From NCBI RefSeq assembly GCF_003086295.3, contig NC_092045.1, positions 21,736,890-21,800,889 of the forward strand: DNA of 64,000 nucleotides. Direction: 5' to 3'. A program made the position numbers and the translations under genes. Source of the DNA: Arachis hypogaea (Eukaryota; Streptophyta; Magnoliopsida; Fabales; Fabaceae). Below the pieces are notes generated by a model, which was not told the DNA's origin, made no database searches, and saw nothing but the letters and a program-made list of their open reading frames with translations. The first letter of the stretch is position 1; each line of letters opens with the position of its first letter. This document shows, piece by piece, positions 49,459 through 61,013 of the stretch.

Positions 49459-51827
49459 CACCGAATTAAGAATTTTGTCCTCAAAATTCAGATTCAGTTA
49501 CCTGAAAAGAGGTGTGGGTAGGGGTCTCATTTTGGATTCAATACTTCTCGATCTTAATCACTTGGTCTCAACTACTCATCATTCCTAATTTGTTGAGATA
49601 ACTTCCAAGAAGGTACAACTTTCCTTTTTCAACTATCTAGGCCTTCCCTCTCTCTTTACCTGTTAGCTTTGCGCAGTTAGAATCTTTGTTCGAATTCACT
49701 GATCTCTTCTCCGTTATTTCTGTTGTTAATCTAGAACTTAAGTTTCAAATCCCTCGGGATTAGGTCAATACCCGAGTGACTAACGTATCACGCCACCTTA
49801 ATGTATAACCTGATCATTTTTCCTCCGATCGGTGAAAGGTGGATGGATTTTTGGTCATTCGATTCACAATTACCTAATGGTATTAAATCCTTCGATTACT
49901 GCTAAAAGTTTGTCTACCAGGGCGTCGTCATGGCATCATAAGGTTGCATCCACCCACATCCTAAGTCCTTGGTTAATGTATCATTAGGTTCAGAGGTGAT
50001 GAATCTCGACACAAAGGTTGCTTTCTTCTCTCAAAGTTCGAAAACTTGCTATATCGGGGCATCTAAATAATCAATGCGTATTGACGCGTCAATTGAACCG
50101 CATGCAACATGGTCGACAAAATTAAAGCTTCAGAGCTCTTCTTGTTGTGGTATACTACTCATTCCATCTTTCGTATTTTAAAAGCTTTACTCTTAATGGA
50201 TTATCACCATGATGGTTATATTTAGAAACTATACAAGATGTTTACCGCATGCAAGGCAACTCCTGAAAAATATCAAGCTGAGAGACGTTCACATCACACA
50301 ACCAGAGTTTATAAATAATGAAAAAGGACATCTGGTATGATGACCACACTATGTCTTAAGATGATAAATAAAATGTACAAGAAGAAAATCAAGATGCATA
50401 GTAAGAGAGGAATTCGATCTTGAAATTGTGAGAGAGAGAATCAAGGAATTTCAAGTCAAGTAAGTCTCAACTAAATTCCGAAGAATATAAATTGCAAAGG
50501 TGAGCAACTCCACTCACAACAAATTTCTCAAGTTCAGAATTGACGTAAGTATGCCTAGACAAGGTTCATGCAAGTAAGGAGTAAAAATTCGAAAAGATGG
50601 ATAATTCATTACGAGTGTTGCAAAACTTATCGGGTACTCGCGGGTTACTTATATTTGTTTTTTATGGCTAAATGACGAGAGCTGATAAGGTTAGGAATTA
50701 GCGAGTAGGCTCGGGATAAGATCGGTTCTGGTTTGTTTGATGGCATTGTAAGAGATGAATTTGTGATTGATCGTGATAAAAGTTGGCTGTGTGTGAGTCG
50801 AGAGCAAACACACAATTGTATTTAAGTTAAAATGTGTAGTAAAGCATGGAGGGCTTGAGTAATTTAAAAGAATTATCAACTCCAATTGTTAAAAGGGCTT
50901 CCAAATTTAAACAAAACTATGAACTAAGAAGTAGAATCGGAAGAGCTACCAAATAACCAACTATAATGTTGAAATAAGCTCGAGTAATAATGAGTATGGA
51001 AATGTTTGGGCTGCTGACTTGTGATGTAACCATGGTACATGGACGATTTGACAAAGGTGATATTTGAATTGGCTTTTAAATTGAACTGTATAAGTTAATT
51101 ATCGAAAGTCTTTCTGTTGTTGTCTTCCTCTTCCTCTGATATCATCGGTATTTCACATTGAGAGCGCTTAATCGAACAGACTTCGTTTCTACTACTCACT
51201 TCATCTAGCTTTCCAAGTTTTGTCGACTTTGACAGTGTTATTGTACATAATGTAACTAAGAATGATTCGGTCCTCAGCTCTAATCTTTATCGCTACCCAC
51301 ACTCTCTCGCCACCTGAGCAATTTGTAGCTACAAGCTAAATCCGTGTCATGCCTCTTCCTCGCAGTTTTGGGTTGTTAGGATTGACACCTACGGTTCTGG
51401 TTTATCTTAAGTATGGATAAGTGCGATGTCTCACTTCCTATAACACAAATAAAATTCAGGAATCAGTTTCAGCCTGCCCCCTCCTCGTTGTTACCCACCA
51501 TTACCTCGGGCCCTCCTACATGGACAAACTATCGCCCTATGCCTCTGATTCGCTTATCTATAAGAGTCTTGATCATTTGTCCAACGCCAACCCGAAATTT
51601 CACTAAACTCTGCAAGCTTTGATGGCAATACCCTACTCCGAACAATTTGGTTTGGTTCTAAATCCAACACTAGGTTTGACATTTCAATGTTAGATCTTTC
51701 TTCCCTATCCTAGTCTATGAGTAATCATGGTATCCTAGAATGATACATTACCCCTCAAATTCAATCATTGCAATTACCTTAACCTTGTAATTGTGATCGA
51801 TCTGCATCATGAGTTTCCTCTACGTGG
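49459..51827 (-). pseudogene. Severely decayed Tekay pol region, minus strand
   Basis: Its limits are set by the polypurine tract at 49,455-49,475 on one side and gag on the other. The end reads HLFSGN (integrase C-terminus, as in PYLFSGN at 7174) before the polypurine tract. Elsewhere I cannot read RT or integrase motifs. At about 2.4 kb it is shorter than the 3.5 kb or so expected for a full pol, so deletions are likely. Confidence 0.55.
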
Positions 51828-52726
51828 ACTAGGACAGTCCTTAACTAGATGTCCTGGTGATCCGCACCGGTAACACATGCCTTGCTTGTTTTTATGCTGC
51901 CTATTTGGTCGGTAGTTCTCAGTCCTCTTGAACTCTTGACTCCTTGGTGCCAGGTTTGATGGTGGTCCCTTCGGCGAAACTCCCATTTATCATTCTTTGC
52001 CACAGCTGCATTCCTCACACATTCTTCAGCTATTCGACTCTTGTTCACAAGTTCAGAAAACACCCTGATCTCCATCGGTACAACAAAGCTCAGAATATCA
52101 CTTTGAAGGCCCCCCTCGTACTTAATGCACTTCCATTCCGCAAAATTCTCAGGTGCACCTTGGAAAATGCGAGAAAATCGGCATAGTTCTTCGAATTTAT
52201 TAGTATACTCAACAACAATCATTTGGCCTTATTTTAATTGAAGCAATTCAAGTTCTTTGGCATTTCTGACTGAGCTTGGAAAATACTTTCTGTAAAATTC
52301 TGTGCGGAATACTTCCCAAGAGATTATAATACCGTCTGGCTGCAAGATACGCCGTGTTCACTGCCACTAATACTGAGCCTCGTCTTGGAGCTGATAAGTT
52401 CCAAATTCAACCCACTGCTCTTTAGGAACCTGCTGAGCCTGCAATGCCTGCTTCATTGCCTGAATCTAGTTATCCGCTTCAATGGGGTTTGAAGTTCCTC
52501 TGAAGGTCGGAGGGTGAACCTTCAGAAAAGAGGAAAGCATCATAGGGCCCTCTTCGCCATTATTTTCATTGTACCCATTGTTCATCTGGTTCCCTAGCGC
52601 TTCGGCTATCGCAGCCATGTTACCCAGGGCAGCCATGAAATCTACAAGGTCATTCCCTGTCGGTTCGGGATTAGCATTCCCTAATCTACCTCTGCGTCGC
52701 CTGCAACTACATCCACGAGTCGCCAT
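51828..52726 (-). pseudogene. Tekay/Del-type gag pseudogene
   Basis: Read on minus from ATG at 52,726: MATRGCSCRRRRGRLGNANP, then FLKVHPPTFRGTSNPIEADN, a stop, AMKQALQAQQVPKEQWVEFG, further stops, then EVFRTEFYRKYFPSSVRNAK, ELELLQLK, YTNKFEELCRFSRIFQGAPE and a zinc knuckle CYRCGSPGHLVKDCP (about 51,838-51,885). This is a full-length gag layout (matrix-like, retrotransposon gag domain, CCHC). At least three stops and one frameshift (before the knuckle) disable it. The knuckle is intact: C-X2-C-X4-H-X4-C. Confidence 0.88.
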
Positions 52727-53804
52727 ATAGTTCCTGTTCACACCAAACAAATGATATCAAGGTGATCTGTTTTAATATCGCAAGTCTAGTGCTTCAAGTC
52801 CCAAATGCATGCTTATGAACGTTTATTGTAACACCCTAATTACCCTAAGCCTTACCTCATGTCGGCAAAGGTTAATCAAAGGTTACGACAAATATATATA
52901 TATAAGGAGTAATAATTCTAGAAGTCCGATAGAGAAAATAAGCTCAAATACGAAATTACAAAGAGTGAACGTTCACACAAAGCTACAAGTGTAAAAGACA
53001 AGATCGACTATGTGAGATAGCAAGATATATGTAGTTATATAAGAGTATAATAATCATAAGATACTAGTCTAAGTCTGCGGAGTTTAGGTCGACTAATTAA
53101 ATATAGACATATAGAGTTTTGACAGTAAAACAGCTTATATAGTATCTCTCTCAAAGTAAGCCTCTAAGGTAAAATAAATACAAAAGTGAGAGTACTAATA
53201 AAAATAAATCGAAAGACTCCAAAAACATGATAAAGATCATCCACTCTGTCACCGTCAAGCAACTCACCAAGGTGGGTCGCGACCTGTATCTGAAAAACAA
53301 CAACAGCATATGGTATGGGAACCGGAGGTTCTCAGTATGGTAACAGTACCCAATATGTAAGATGTAAGGCTCTGGGACGCCGAAGGCAATCCTAGAACTT
53401 CACATCGAACACGGATATTCAAGCTTAGAATAAAATAAATAAATAAAGAACTTAAACCATAAACCGGGTTATCTAAACTTAGGGGAATTCTAACTAATAC
53501 TAATCACACTGTTGTATCCCACAGCCTTCGCCAACCTAACCTCCGTGCGATCCCAGCGCCACCACCTACCTAACCTCCTCAACACCAGACAATCACAAAT
53601 AATGCAAACAAGTAATACACAGGTAGTAATCATATATAACAAGTAATTCAATAAGCAAGTAAGCATATTATACAATTAGGCAAACTCAAGTAATCAAAGC
53701 AAACAAACACATAAGAGATGCATATGATGAATGCCTGTCCTATTGGCTTGTGATATCACTTGTCGGTCCGTAAATGCCAACTCGACACATCCTTCCGGAT
53801 GTAG

Positions 53805-54110
53805 TCTTTTCTGCCACGCCAGAGATATAGTGCCATGCACACTCATGTATCAGCGAATCTGCTACGCTAGAGAGATAGGCCCCGCACACTTCATGAAGCA
53901 AAGAAGGAAACAATCACAATAAATCATGTAGCAGAAAAATCTGCCACGCCAGGGATATAGGCCCTGCACACTCTCAATGACAACTACTCCTGTAGTAGAG
54001 ACATCTGCTACGCCAGAGATATAGGCTCCGCACACTCTCATCAACAACTAGTCATGCAGTAGAGAAATCTGATACGCTGGGGATATAGGCCCCGCACACT
54101 CTCATATAAT
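53805..54110. repeat. Minisatellite, about 70-bp unit, GCCAGAGATATAGG core
   Basis: About five copies of CTGC(C/T)ACGCCAGAGATATAG followed by GCCCCGCACACTCTCAT at 60-110 bp spacing, plus a partial copy near 54,200 (AAGGATATAGTGCCTCGCAC). It lies at a position in this LTR similar to the CCACTTGCTCC repeats of the other Tekay LTRs. Confidence 0.8.
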
Positions 54111-54544
54111 CCAATAACTTCATCGACCTCAAATCATCACCAGACATCACCATTTCTCATCTCAAATCACTTTCAATTATCAATTCTCAACATTCCAAGG
54201 ATATAGTGCCTCGCACACTTTCCTTCAATATCCGTCAAGCTCATAATAACCATCATCAGTTCTTAATTCCATTCCGAACTCATTCGTTCATCAATTTCTC
54301 AATTCATTGTCAGTAATCACTAAGTTCACTACTCTTCCTTCTCTCTCAACCAAACTCATCCTCAATACACCAGAAACTTAAACCTCCATTCTCTAACTTT
54401 TCAAAGTAAAACCCAAATTAAATCTCCTAGGACCTTTCCCATGTTTTGATACCCGAAAATAAGTCAAAGAGTCTTAAATAGGTGTCACAGAAGTTTACAA
54501 GCTTGTTGAGAAGGTGAAACAGTTAAAAATAAGATTTTAGTTGA

Positions 54545-54900
54545 GAAACAGGACATGTGCATACGGACAAGGGTGTGCGTGCGCATGCCCAGGAAAGTTT
54601 TCAAATGTGTGCGTACGCATAGAGGTGTGCGTACACACAGGTAGTAACATTTTTAACTCTGTTCATCCGCACAAGGCATGTGAACGCCCTCAACGGAGTG
54701 CACCTTCCAACGTGTGCGTGCGCACAGGTTGCCAAAACTTCGTTGGTTGTGTGCGCGCACAGGTTGTGCTAGCGCTCTCAACAGCAAGCCTTTCCTTGTG
54801 TGTGCATACACACAAGGCTGTGCGTGCACACAGGTTCAAAAACTCACAGGGGTGTGCATGCGCACATAAACCAAAAATTACAAATTCTGCAGCATGCACA
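54545..54900. repeat. GTGCGTACGCA motif cluster in the Tekay-like LTR
   Basis: At least nine copies of words such as GTGTGCGTACGCATAG, GTGTGCGTGCGCA and GTGTGCATACACAC, purine/pyrimidine alternating and partly palindromic. It gives spurious Cys/Val/Arg/Ala-rich frames on both strands. Confidence 0.85.
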
Positions 54901-55063
54901 GAATTCAGATTTTGACACCAAACTTTGAATGATCATAACTTCCTCTACAAAAATCCATTTCCTACAAACTTTAATTCCACTTAAAGATTCTTCAATTAAC
55001 TTTAATTTAAAGCAATTTCAACAAATTTTTAAAAACTGAGGCTCAAGTTATGATCCGACAAAA

Positions 55064-55068
55064 TTCAC
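55064..55068. other. Left target-site duplication TTCAC
   Basis: TTCAC immediately before the LTR at 55,069, identical to 62,504-62,508. Confidence 0.95.
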
Positions 55069-56536
55069 TGACATTGGAATTTTTGCTAGTAAAGAATTTC
55101 ATAAAAACAGTCGCGTTGTAGATATAGTCTCTAAACCGACAGAAATCCCTTCGTACAAACGTTTTGGTTGTCACAAGTAATAAACCCCTAAATAAATTGA
55201 TAACCGAAGTATTTAAACCTCGGGTCGTCTTCTCAAGGAATTGCAGGGAGGTATGTTCTTATTATTGGCTATGAAAAAGGAAAAAATGGGGTTTTGGAAG
55301 TAAGGGGGCAGTATGTTGCACAAAAAAAAATAAGAAAAATAAATAAGTAACTATAAAATAAACTCTTGACAAGGTATGGGAACTGGAAGTCCTTTCCTGG
55401 TTATCCTTATCGATTGTAATGAGAATTGGATTTTTCTCCCACTTTGTTAACCTCTAACTATGAAGGTAAGTTAAGTGGATGAATTAATTCTAATTCTCAA
55501 CTAACAATGAGTTTGATAACTCAAGAGTCACCAATTATTTAACCAAGGCCAAAAGGGGAAAAACTAAATCTACTAGAATAACAATATCTTCAGATTGGGA
55601 ATAATAAAAAGAAAGCAAACACAATTCTGAAATACCTCAATTATATTAAATAAAATATTCAAATCATAACATGGAAAAGTTCATAAATTAAATTGGGATA
55701 AATAAAAATAAAAAGGAATATTGAACCTGAATCGAGAGTCACTCTTAAAAACCAAGAGAAGTCCTAAATCCTAGTTTCTAAAAATCCTAATTTCTAATCC
55801 TAATCCTAATCCTAAGAGAGAGGAGAGAACCTCCCTCTCTGAAAACCACATCTAAAATAATAAAAAGAGAATTATGAATCACCTCCTAATGAATGGATGC
55901 ATTCCCCAACTTTATAGCCTCTAATATGTGTTTTCTGGGCCAAAAACTGGGTCAGAAACAGCCCAGAAGTCACTTCCAGCGCTTTCTGATCCGTACAGGT
56001 CGTGGAAAAGTGACGCAGCCGCATGGCTCACGCGGTTGCGCGGGTTGCGTTCCTGCCAGGTCACACGTCCGCGTGACTCACGCGTTTGCGTCGCTTGGCG
56101 TCGGGGCAGCTATGGCAAATTATATATTAAATCGAAGCCCCGGACGTTAGCTTTCCAACGCAACTGGAACCGCGTCGTTTGGACCTCTGTAGCTAAAGTT
56201 ATAGCCGTTTGAGTGCAGAGAGGTCAGGCTGGACAGCTTAGTAATTTCTCCAACTTCTTGTATTCATTCCACTTTTGCATGCTTCCTTTCCATCCTCCAA
56301 GCCATTCCTGCTTTATAATCTCTGAAGACACTTAACACACATATCAAGGCATCTAATGGTAATAAGAGAGGATTAATAATAAGCAAATATAAGTCCAAAG
56401 AAATATGTTTTCAATCAAAGCACATAATTATGAAGGCAACTGTAAAACCATGCAAATAGTATGAATAAGTGGGTAAAGAGTTGATAAAAACCACTCAATT
56501 GAGCACAAGATAAACTATAAAATAGTGGTTTATCAA
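55069..56536 (-). repeat. 3' LTR of the non-autonomous element
   Basis: On minus it begins TGATAAACCACTATTTTATA and ends ...CCAATGTCA. It contains a CpG-rich block (55,990-56,110, CACGCGGTTGCGCGGG, GTCCGCGTGACTCACGCG) and a short TCCTAA run (55,795-55,816). An in-frame start in it (about 56,150 region, plus strand) has no support as a gene. Confidence 0.95.
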
Positions 56537-56550
56537 CATCCCCACACTTA
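56537..56550 (-). other. Polypurine tract of the non-autonomous element
   Basis: On minus AAGTGTGGGGATGT directly precedes the 3' LTR start TGATAAACC. It is the expected primer for plus-strand DNA. Two further AAGTGTGGGGA words lie inside the element (57,307-57,320 and 57,917-57,931). Confidence 0.85.
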
Positions 56551-57881
56551 AACAATAGCATGTCCTGATGAAGAAGAATGGTAGAATGTATGAAATGCAA
56601 CCTATAAATGTAACTACATGCTAAGATGTTTCTACCTACTTGGTTAAAAGTAAATAAATCTTTCAAGAATAAATATGAACTGGATTTCACTAATTCAAAT
56701 CACAAAATACAATACAAATAACTTGCAAGAAGAAGATAGCTCATGAAAGCAGGGAACATAGAATTGAGCGCTGAACCCTTACTGGTAGTGTATATCACTC
56801 TAACTCTCAAGTGTCTAAGGTCAATTCTCTCAATTCTCTACTAATCTTGCTTTCTATAGCTTGCTTTTTATCTAACAATCAACAAAAATTTAATGCACCA
56901 ATACACAAATCAAGAGGTCTTTTAAAGGTTGTAATGGGGTTAGGGTCAAGGTAGGATTGCATTTTGGCCAAGTGGATTAAAATCTGAATCCTTAATTAAC
57001 ATAAACTTTTCCACCTAACTTAGGACAATCCATATAATCATAATATAAAATCTGACTTCCCATTAACTATGTTTTCCACATATTTATGCATTCCAAGTTT
57101 TGAGTACAGCTCATATGCATTGATTTCACTATTTATTTTGGGGCATTTTGTCCCCTTTTTATTAATTGCTCTTTTTTTTTCTCTTTTTTTTTCAATGCAT
57201 ATGATTAAAGTATTGAATGCAATAATATGTGCTCACTATTATTTTGCACATTTTCACTAAAATATACAACACCCAATTATTCAAACCAAATAATTTCAAA
57301 CTCAACTTCCCCACACTTAAATCATGAGCACTTTACTAGTCTAAGCTAACCAAGGATTCAAATTAAGGACATTATTGTTTTTCGCTTAGAGTTAGTAATG
57401 AGCTAAAGTAAAGAACAAATGGGTATATTAGGCTCAAATTGGTTTGCAAAAAGATAATGAAAGGGTAAGGCCATATGGGTATGTAAGCTTAGTGAAACAA
57501 AGGCCTCAATCATATCAGTGCATGCATACATTAAACAATGGAAATATAGAATTAAGCAAGAAAAATATCACAATTTTAGAGAGAAAAAAACACACACCAA
57601 AAATAAAATATTGGTTGATAAAATGCAACCAATTCAAATAGGCTCAAAATCTCACAGGTTTTGTGTGTCCGAACTCTAAACCATGTTCCAAAATAATATT
57701 TCTTCAAACAAGTGTAACATTAAATTTTATTCAAATTAGTGAAATGCTCTAAAAGGTTTCTTGAAAAAGAAAATATTACTTTAACCAAGTGGTAAAATAT
57801 GCACAAAATCAAGAAAATATGCAATCAGATATGCAAATGCAACAATGAACAAACAAATAAAATAAAAATTTTAGTGTTGAG
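56551..57881 (-). other. Non-coding 3' region of the element
   Basis: AT-rich, no supported frame. It contains a second polypurine-like word at 57,307-57,320 and C/T-poor stretches. Small frames on either strand look accidental. Confidence 0.6.
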
Positions 57882-58070
57882 TCAAGAAATAACTAACCCA
57901 TGGAGATCGGTATCGACCTCCCCACACTTAAAGATTGCACCGTCCTCGGTGCATGCTGAGATGTACAGGTGGACGGGTTGTTCCAACTGATGCCTTTCTT
58001 CAAGGATTGTGCAGATGGACTTGTTTGTCTCCCCATGTAAACGTCTTCCGGTTTCCCTCCGGGTGGCCAT
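57882..58070 (-). CDS. Possible small frame in the retroelement, unknown function
   Basis: 62 codons on minus: MATRRETGRRLHGETNKSIC, TILEERHQLEQPVHLYISAC, TEDGAIFKCGEVDTDL. Charged, with two Cys near the C-terminus and no membrane segment. I do not recognise it. It could be the remnant of a longer protein of the autonomous relative: it overlaps a polypurine-like word and the frame opens only about 60 codons. Low confidence as a real gene. Confidence 0.3.
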   Translation of the reverse strand: MATRRETGRRLHGETNKSICTILEERHQLEQPVHLYISACTEDGAIFKCGEVDTDLHGLVIS

Positions 58071-58640
58071 CTTGAAAAAAAAAAGGGAAGAAAAGTAACC
58101 CAGAAATAAAGATAAGAAAATAAATAAAGTATGGGTGGGTTAATGCCAAATGATAAGGGTGTCAATTACATGGTAGTTACAACATGTAAGTGAGAAAACA
58201 ATAGAAGCCATGGCATACCAGTGGTATAAAAATGTGTAACATAGGGGAGGAGAGTGGGTAATGGAAGTATTAATACAAGCTCATGTCAATGCAAATGGAG
58301 TGCAAGTATCATAAAAGATTGGCATTGGCAGATAATTAATATCATCCCACAGTGTAAAACAAGTTACCAAAATAAATTCAAGAAAATATGCAACGGTTGA
58401 ATAAGAAAAATTTTTTAACACCAATAAAAATTCAGAAAAGGAAAGAAAAATATGCACAATTTTAAAATGCAATGAATGAAATATCCAAATAAATGAAGTA
58501 AAATAGGATGAAGGTGAAAAAGAATGAGAAGTGAAAGAAATAAAGTAAGAAAGAAAGAAGAAAGAAGAAAAGATAGAAGAAATTAGGATTGGGGAAGAAA
58601 AGATAAGATATTCGACAAATCGGGATATGTTGTGCGGCGC
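58071..58640 (-). other. Non-coding spacer in the element
   Basis: Purine-rich on plus from 58,440 to 58,600 (GAAAGAAAGAAGAAAGAAG). No gene. Confidence 0.5.
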
Positions 58641-59165
58641 AGGCAACGCGACCGCGTGGGGCACGCGTTCGCGTGGATGCACTTCAAGTATGGTGACGCG
58701 ATCGCGTGACCCATGTTATGCTTCTGGCGCGAGTGCAGCCTCGCGCCAACACAACTCTCTGTTCAAATTAATTTATTTGCCAAAATTGGGGTGACGCGAT
58801 TGCGTGGGTCACGTGATCGCGTGGGCGGCCAAGATTGGAGGATGACGCGGACGCGTGGGGCACGCGTTCGCATGGTAAGGCTTGTGCTTCTAGCGCCAGT
58901 ACAGCCTTACTTCAGCACAACTTTTGGCCATGCACCCCTTTTATGTCGATTACCAGGTCACGCGGCCGCGTGGGTGACGCGGTCGCGTGGGAGGCATGTT
59001 TCTCATGGGACGCGGACGCGTCAGCGACATGGTCGCGTGGATCAATTTGTGCCATTAGCGCGCCTCCAGCCACGCTTTCGCGTGACTCTCTGTTCAACCT
59101 TATTTTCTTCCAAACGCACATACGACGCGGACGCGTCGGCGACGCTGTTGCATCGCGTGCGAAAA
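58641..59165. repeat. CpG-rich GCGATCGCGTGG / GGACGCGTGGGG motif cluster
   Basis: More than a dozen imperfect copies of words such as TGACGCGATCGCGTGACCC, ACGCGGACGCGTGGGGCAC and TCACGCGGCCGCGTGGGTG, alternating with normal AT-rich sequence. Many contain GCGATCGC or ACGCGT palindromes. It lies just downstream of the coding frame of the element. The 131-158-codon frames across it on both strands are compositional artefacts. Confidence 0.85.
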
Positions 59166-59379
59166 ATCCCTTTTTCTTTTTTTTTCTGAAAAATGAAGAA
59201 TGCAGTGTTAATATGAATGTGATGCAAAACTCCAGGTTCAATATAATAAAATAAAATAAAACTAGAAAACAAATAAAACTAAATAAAAATGAAAAAGGAA
59301 CAATCATACCATGGTGGGTTATCTCCCACCTAGCACTTTTGGTTAAAGTCCTTAAGTTGGACGTTGGTTGAGCTTCCTG

Positions 59380-60918
59380 TTATGGCGGCTTGTGTTTAAA
59401 TTCATCCAGAAATCTCCACCAATGCTTGGAATGCCAATGGCCTCCGGTGTCCCAAACTAGGCATGTGAAGCTTCTGAGCAGCTTCAAACAGACTTTCAGA
59501 CTCCCGGGGTGATGAATATCAGAATATTTTTCAGGATCCCAAACTCTGGTTCCAAATTCACTTTTGTTGTGATCTATACTTTTCCATCTGGGCGGTTTGG
59601 AAATTAGATTCTCACCACGGTGGCCAAACGTTCTCCGTGATCCATTCAATTGAGCATGATACCAATCCTTGCGCTTCGAGTTGAAGCGTGGAATCTTATT
59701 GAACCTTGTGCACCGGCTCTGAGTATGAGCCATTTCCCTTTTGCTCTTAAAGCCGCAGAGAGCTCTAAGCTGGCCATCTGTTTCAAGCAAACCATATTCA
59801 AGTGGAAAAGTAAAGATAAAAGTTAAGGATTTTACCCACTTGGAGACTGTGTTGGGTGGTAATGGCCTTGGGATGGGTGTTTCTAGTGGCTCTGCAAGCT
59901 CTACTCCCTTGTGGTCTTCAGTGAATTCCTCCACCTTTTTGCAAATTTCTTCAACTTCACCCATGTCTTGATCAAAGTCATTGATATCTTCCTCGTCACT
60001 TGAGTCATAAATAGGAGGTTGAGAAAAGTCGACCTCTGCATCATTTTCGTATTCACTTGGGGAGGATTCTTCTGTCTCAAGAAATTCACTTGCATATGCA
60101 AGTTCATCACTGAGAGAACAGGACTCGTGATCATCATCATCAAGGAAACCTGCGTCCTGGGTTATTCCGTCCAGTTCTTCATAAGATATTTGCATTGGAG
60201 GCGGTGCAAAATCCTCCTCAGCGTCAATTGTAACATCCTTGACGGAGTTCTCCACAACAACCGACTCTTCCTCTTCTGCAATGTCAGCTTTCTCTACTTG
60301 TTCTAATACGAAGTTATGCTCTATGCTGTTCACTGGAGCTTCCAGCATCTCCTTTGTACTGCGTTCTTCATTAGATTCTCCACATAAAGCCATGGGGGTC
60401 TGTTGAGGGGCTGAGCGTCCGAAAGATAATTGTTTTAGCCTTTCCACTATTGCTTGCTCCAGTTGATGAAAGACTGTAGTACATTGTTTTATTGATTCTT
60501 CGAGGCTACCCTGTGATTCTGACTTTGATGGATATCGGTAATGTGTATGGGGGAGTGGTGGTTCTTGGGAGTAATTGGATTGGTATTGGGGCGGATAAGG
60601 ATCGTATGATGGCGAATGGCAAAAAGAAGCTTGTGAGTGTGGTGGTTCGAGGTCATGTTGAGAGGATGGTCTATAGGCACGGGGTGGGGCTTGTTGGTAG
60701 TTACAAGGTTGTCCACCATATCCTTCAGCTGGATATGCATTGTAGAATGGTCGTCGTCCATGATATCTTGGAGGGTGTTGTTGCCAAAAGGGTTGATTAG
60801 ATCCTCTTGACTGCATCCATCCTTGATTGGTCTGACCTTGATGCATATTCCTGCTGTGGTTTCTATTTCCTTCAACAAAGTTAGAACGAAACTCAAAGCG
60901 AGAGGGGTGAGAATTCAT
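59380..60918 (-). CDS. Intact 512-residue retrotransposon protein, unknown fold (gag-position)
   Basis: An unbroken frame in the gag position of the element, about 100 bp after the primer-binding site. The frame extends upstream to 61,005, but MNSHPSRFEFRSNFVEGN at 60,918 is the more credible start, since the 29 residues before it are hydrophobic leader-region translation. Layout: residues 1-150 are rich in Gln, Pro, Tyr, His and Arg (QPFWQQHPPRYHGRRPFYNA); 150-200 has a helical HQLEQAIVERLKQLSF segment; 200-350 is strongly acidic (AEEEESVVVENS, LDDDDHESCSLSDEL); 370-512 is basic with conserved-looking Trp (WVKSLTFIF, KRKDWYHAQLNGSRRTFGHR, GHWHSKHWWRFLDEFKHKPP). There is no CCHC knuckle, protease or RT motif. 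The C-terminus recurs as a remnant at 21,440-21,600. Probably a gag-derived or accessory structural protein; that is inference. Confidence 0.8.
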   Translation of the reverse strand: MNSHPSRFEFRSNFVEGNRNHSRNMHQGQTNQGWMQSRGSNQPFWQQHPPRYHGRRPFYNAYPAEGYGGQPCNYQQAPPRAYRPSSQHDLEPPHSQASFCHSPSYDPYPPQYQSNYSQEPPLPHTHYRYPSKSESQGSLEESIKQCTTVFHQLEQAIVERLKQLSFGRSAPQQTPMALCGESNEERSTKEMLEAPVNSIEHNFVLEQVEKADIAEEEESVVVENSVKDVTIDAEEDFAPPPMQISYEELDGITQDAGFLDDDDHESCSLSDELAYASEFLETEESSPSEYENDAEVDFSQPPIYDSSDEEDINDFDQDMGEVEEICKKVEEFTEDHKGVELAEPLETPIPRPLPPNTVSKWVKSLTFIFTFPLEYGLLETDGQLRALCGFKSKREMAHTQSRCTRFNKIPRFNSKRKDWYHAQLNGSRRTFGHRGENLISKPPRWKSIDHNKSEFGTRVWDPEKYSDIHHPGSLKVCLKLLRSFTCLVWDTGGHWHSKHWWRFLDEFKHKPP

Positions 60919-61013
60919 AGTAGATATCAGAAATAAGGGGGAAAAAGGAGAAACAAGTAAACAAGTAAAAGAAAAATATTTACAATAACCAATAATAAGG
61001 CACACGTTTGCAA

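Noticed and set aside
55795..55816. Telomere-like TCCTAA run (also about 61,763-61,784)
   Set aside because: Only a few copies, present in both LTRs of one element, and the unit is TCCTAA rather than the plant telomere unit CCCTAAA.
58713..59307. 131-158-codon frames on both strands
   Set aside because: They lie over the CpG-rich palindromic cluster, which is open in several frames because of composition. The true element gene is at 59,380-60,918.
59741..60896. Alternative frames inside the 512-residue gene (76-135 codons)
   Set aside because: Shadows of the longer frame on minus; no independent support.
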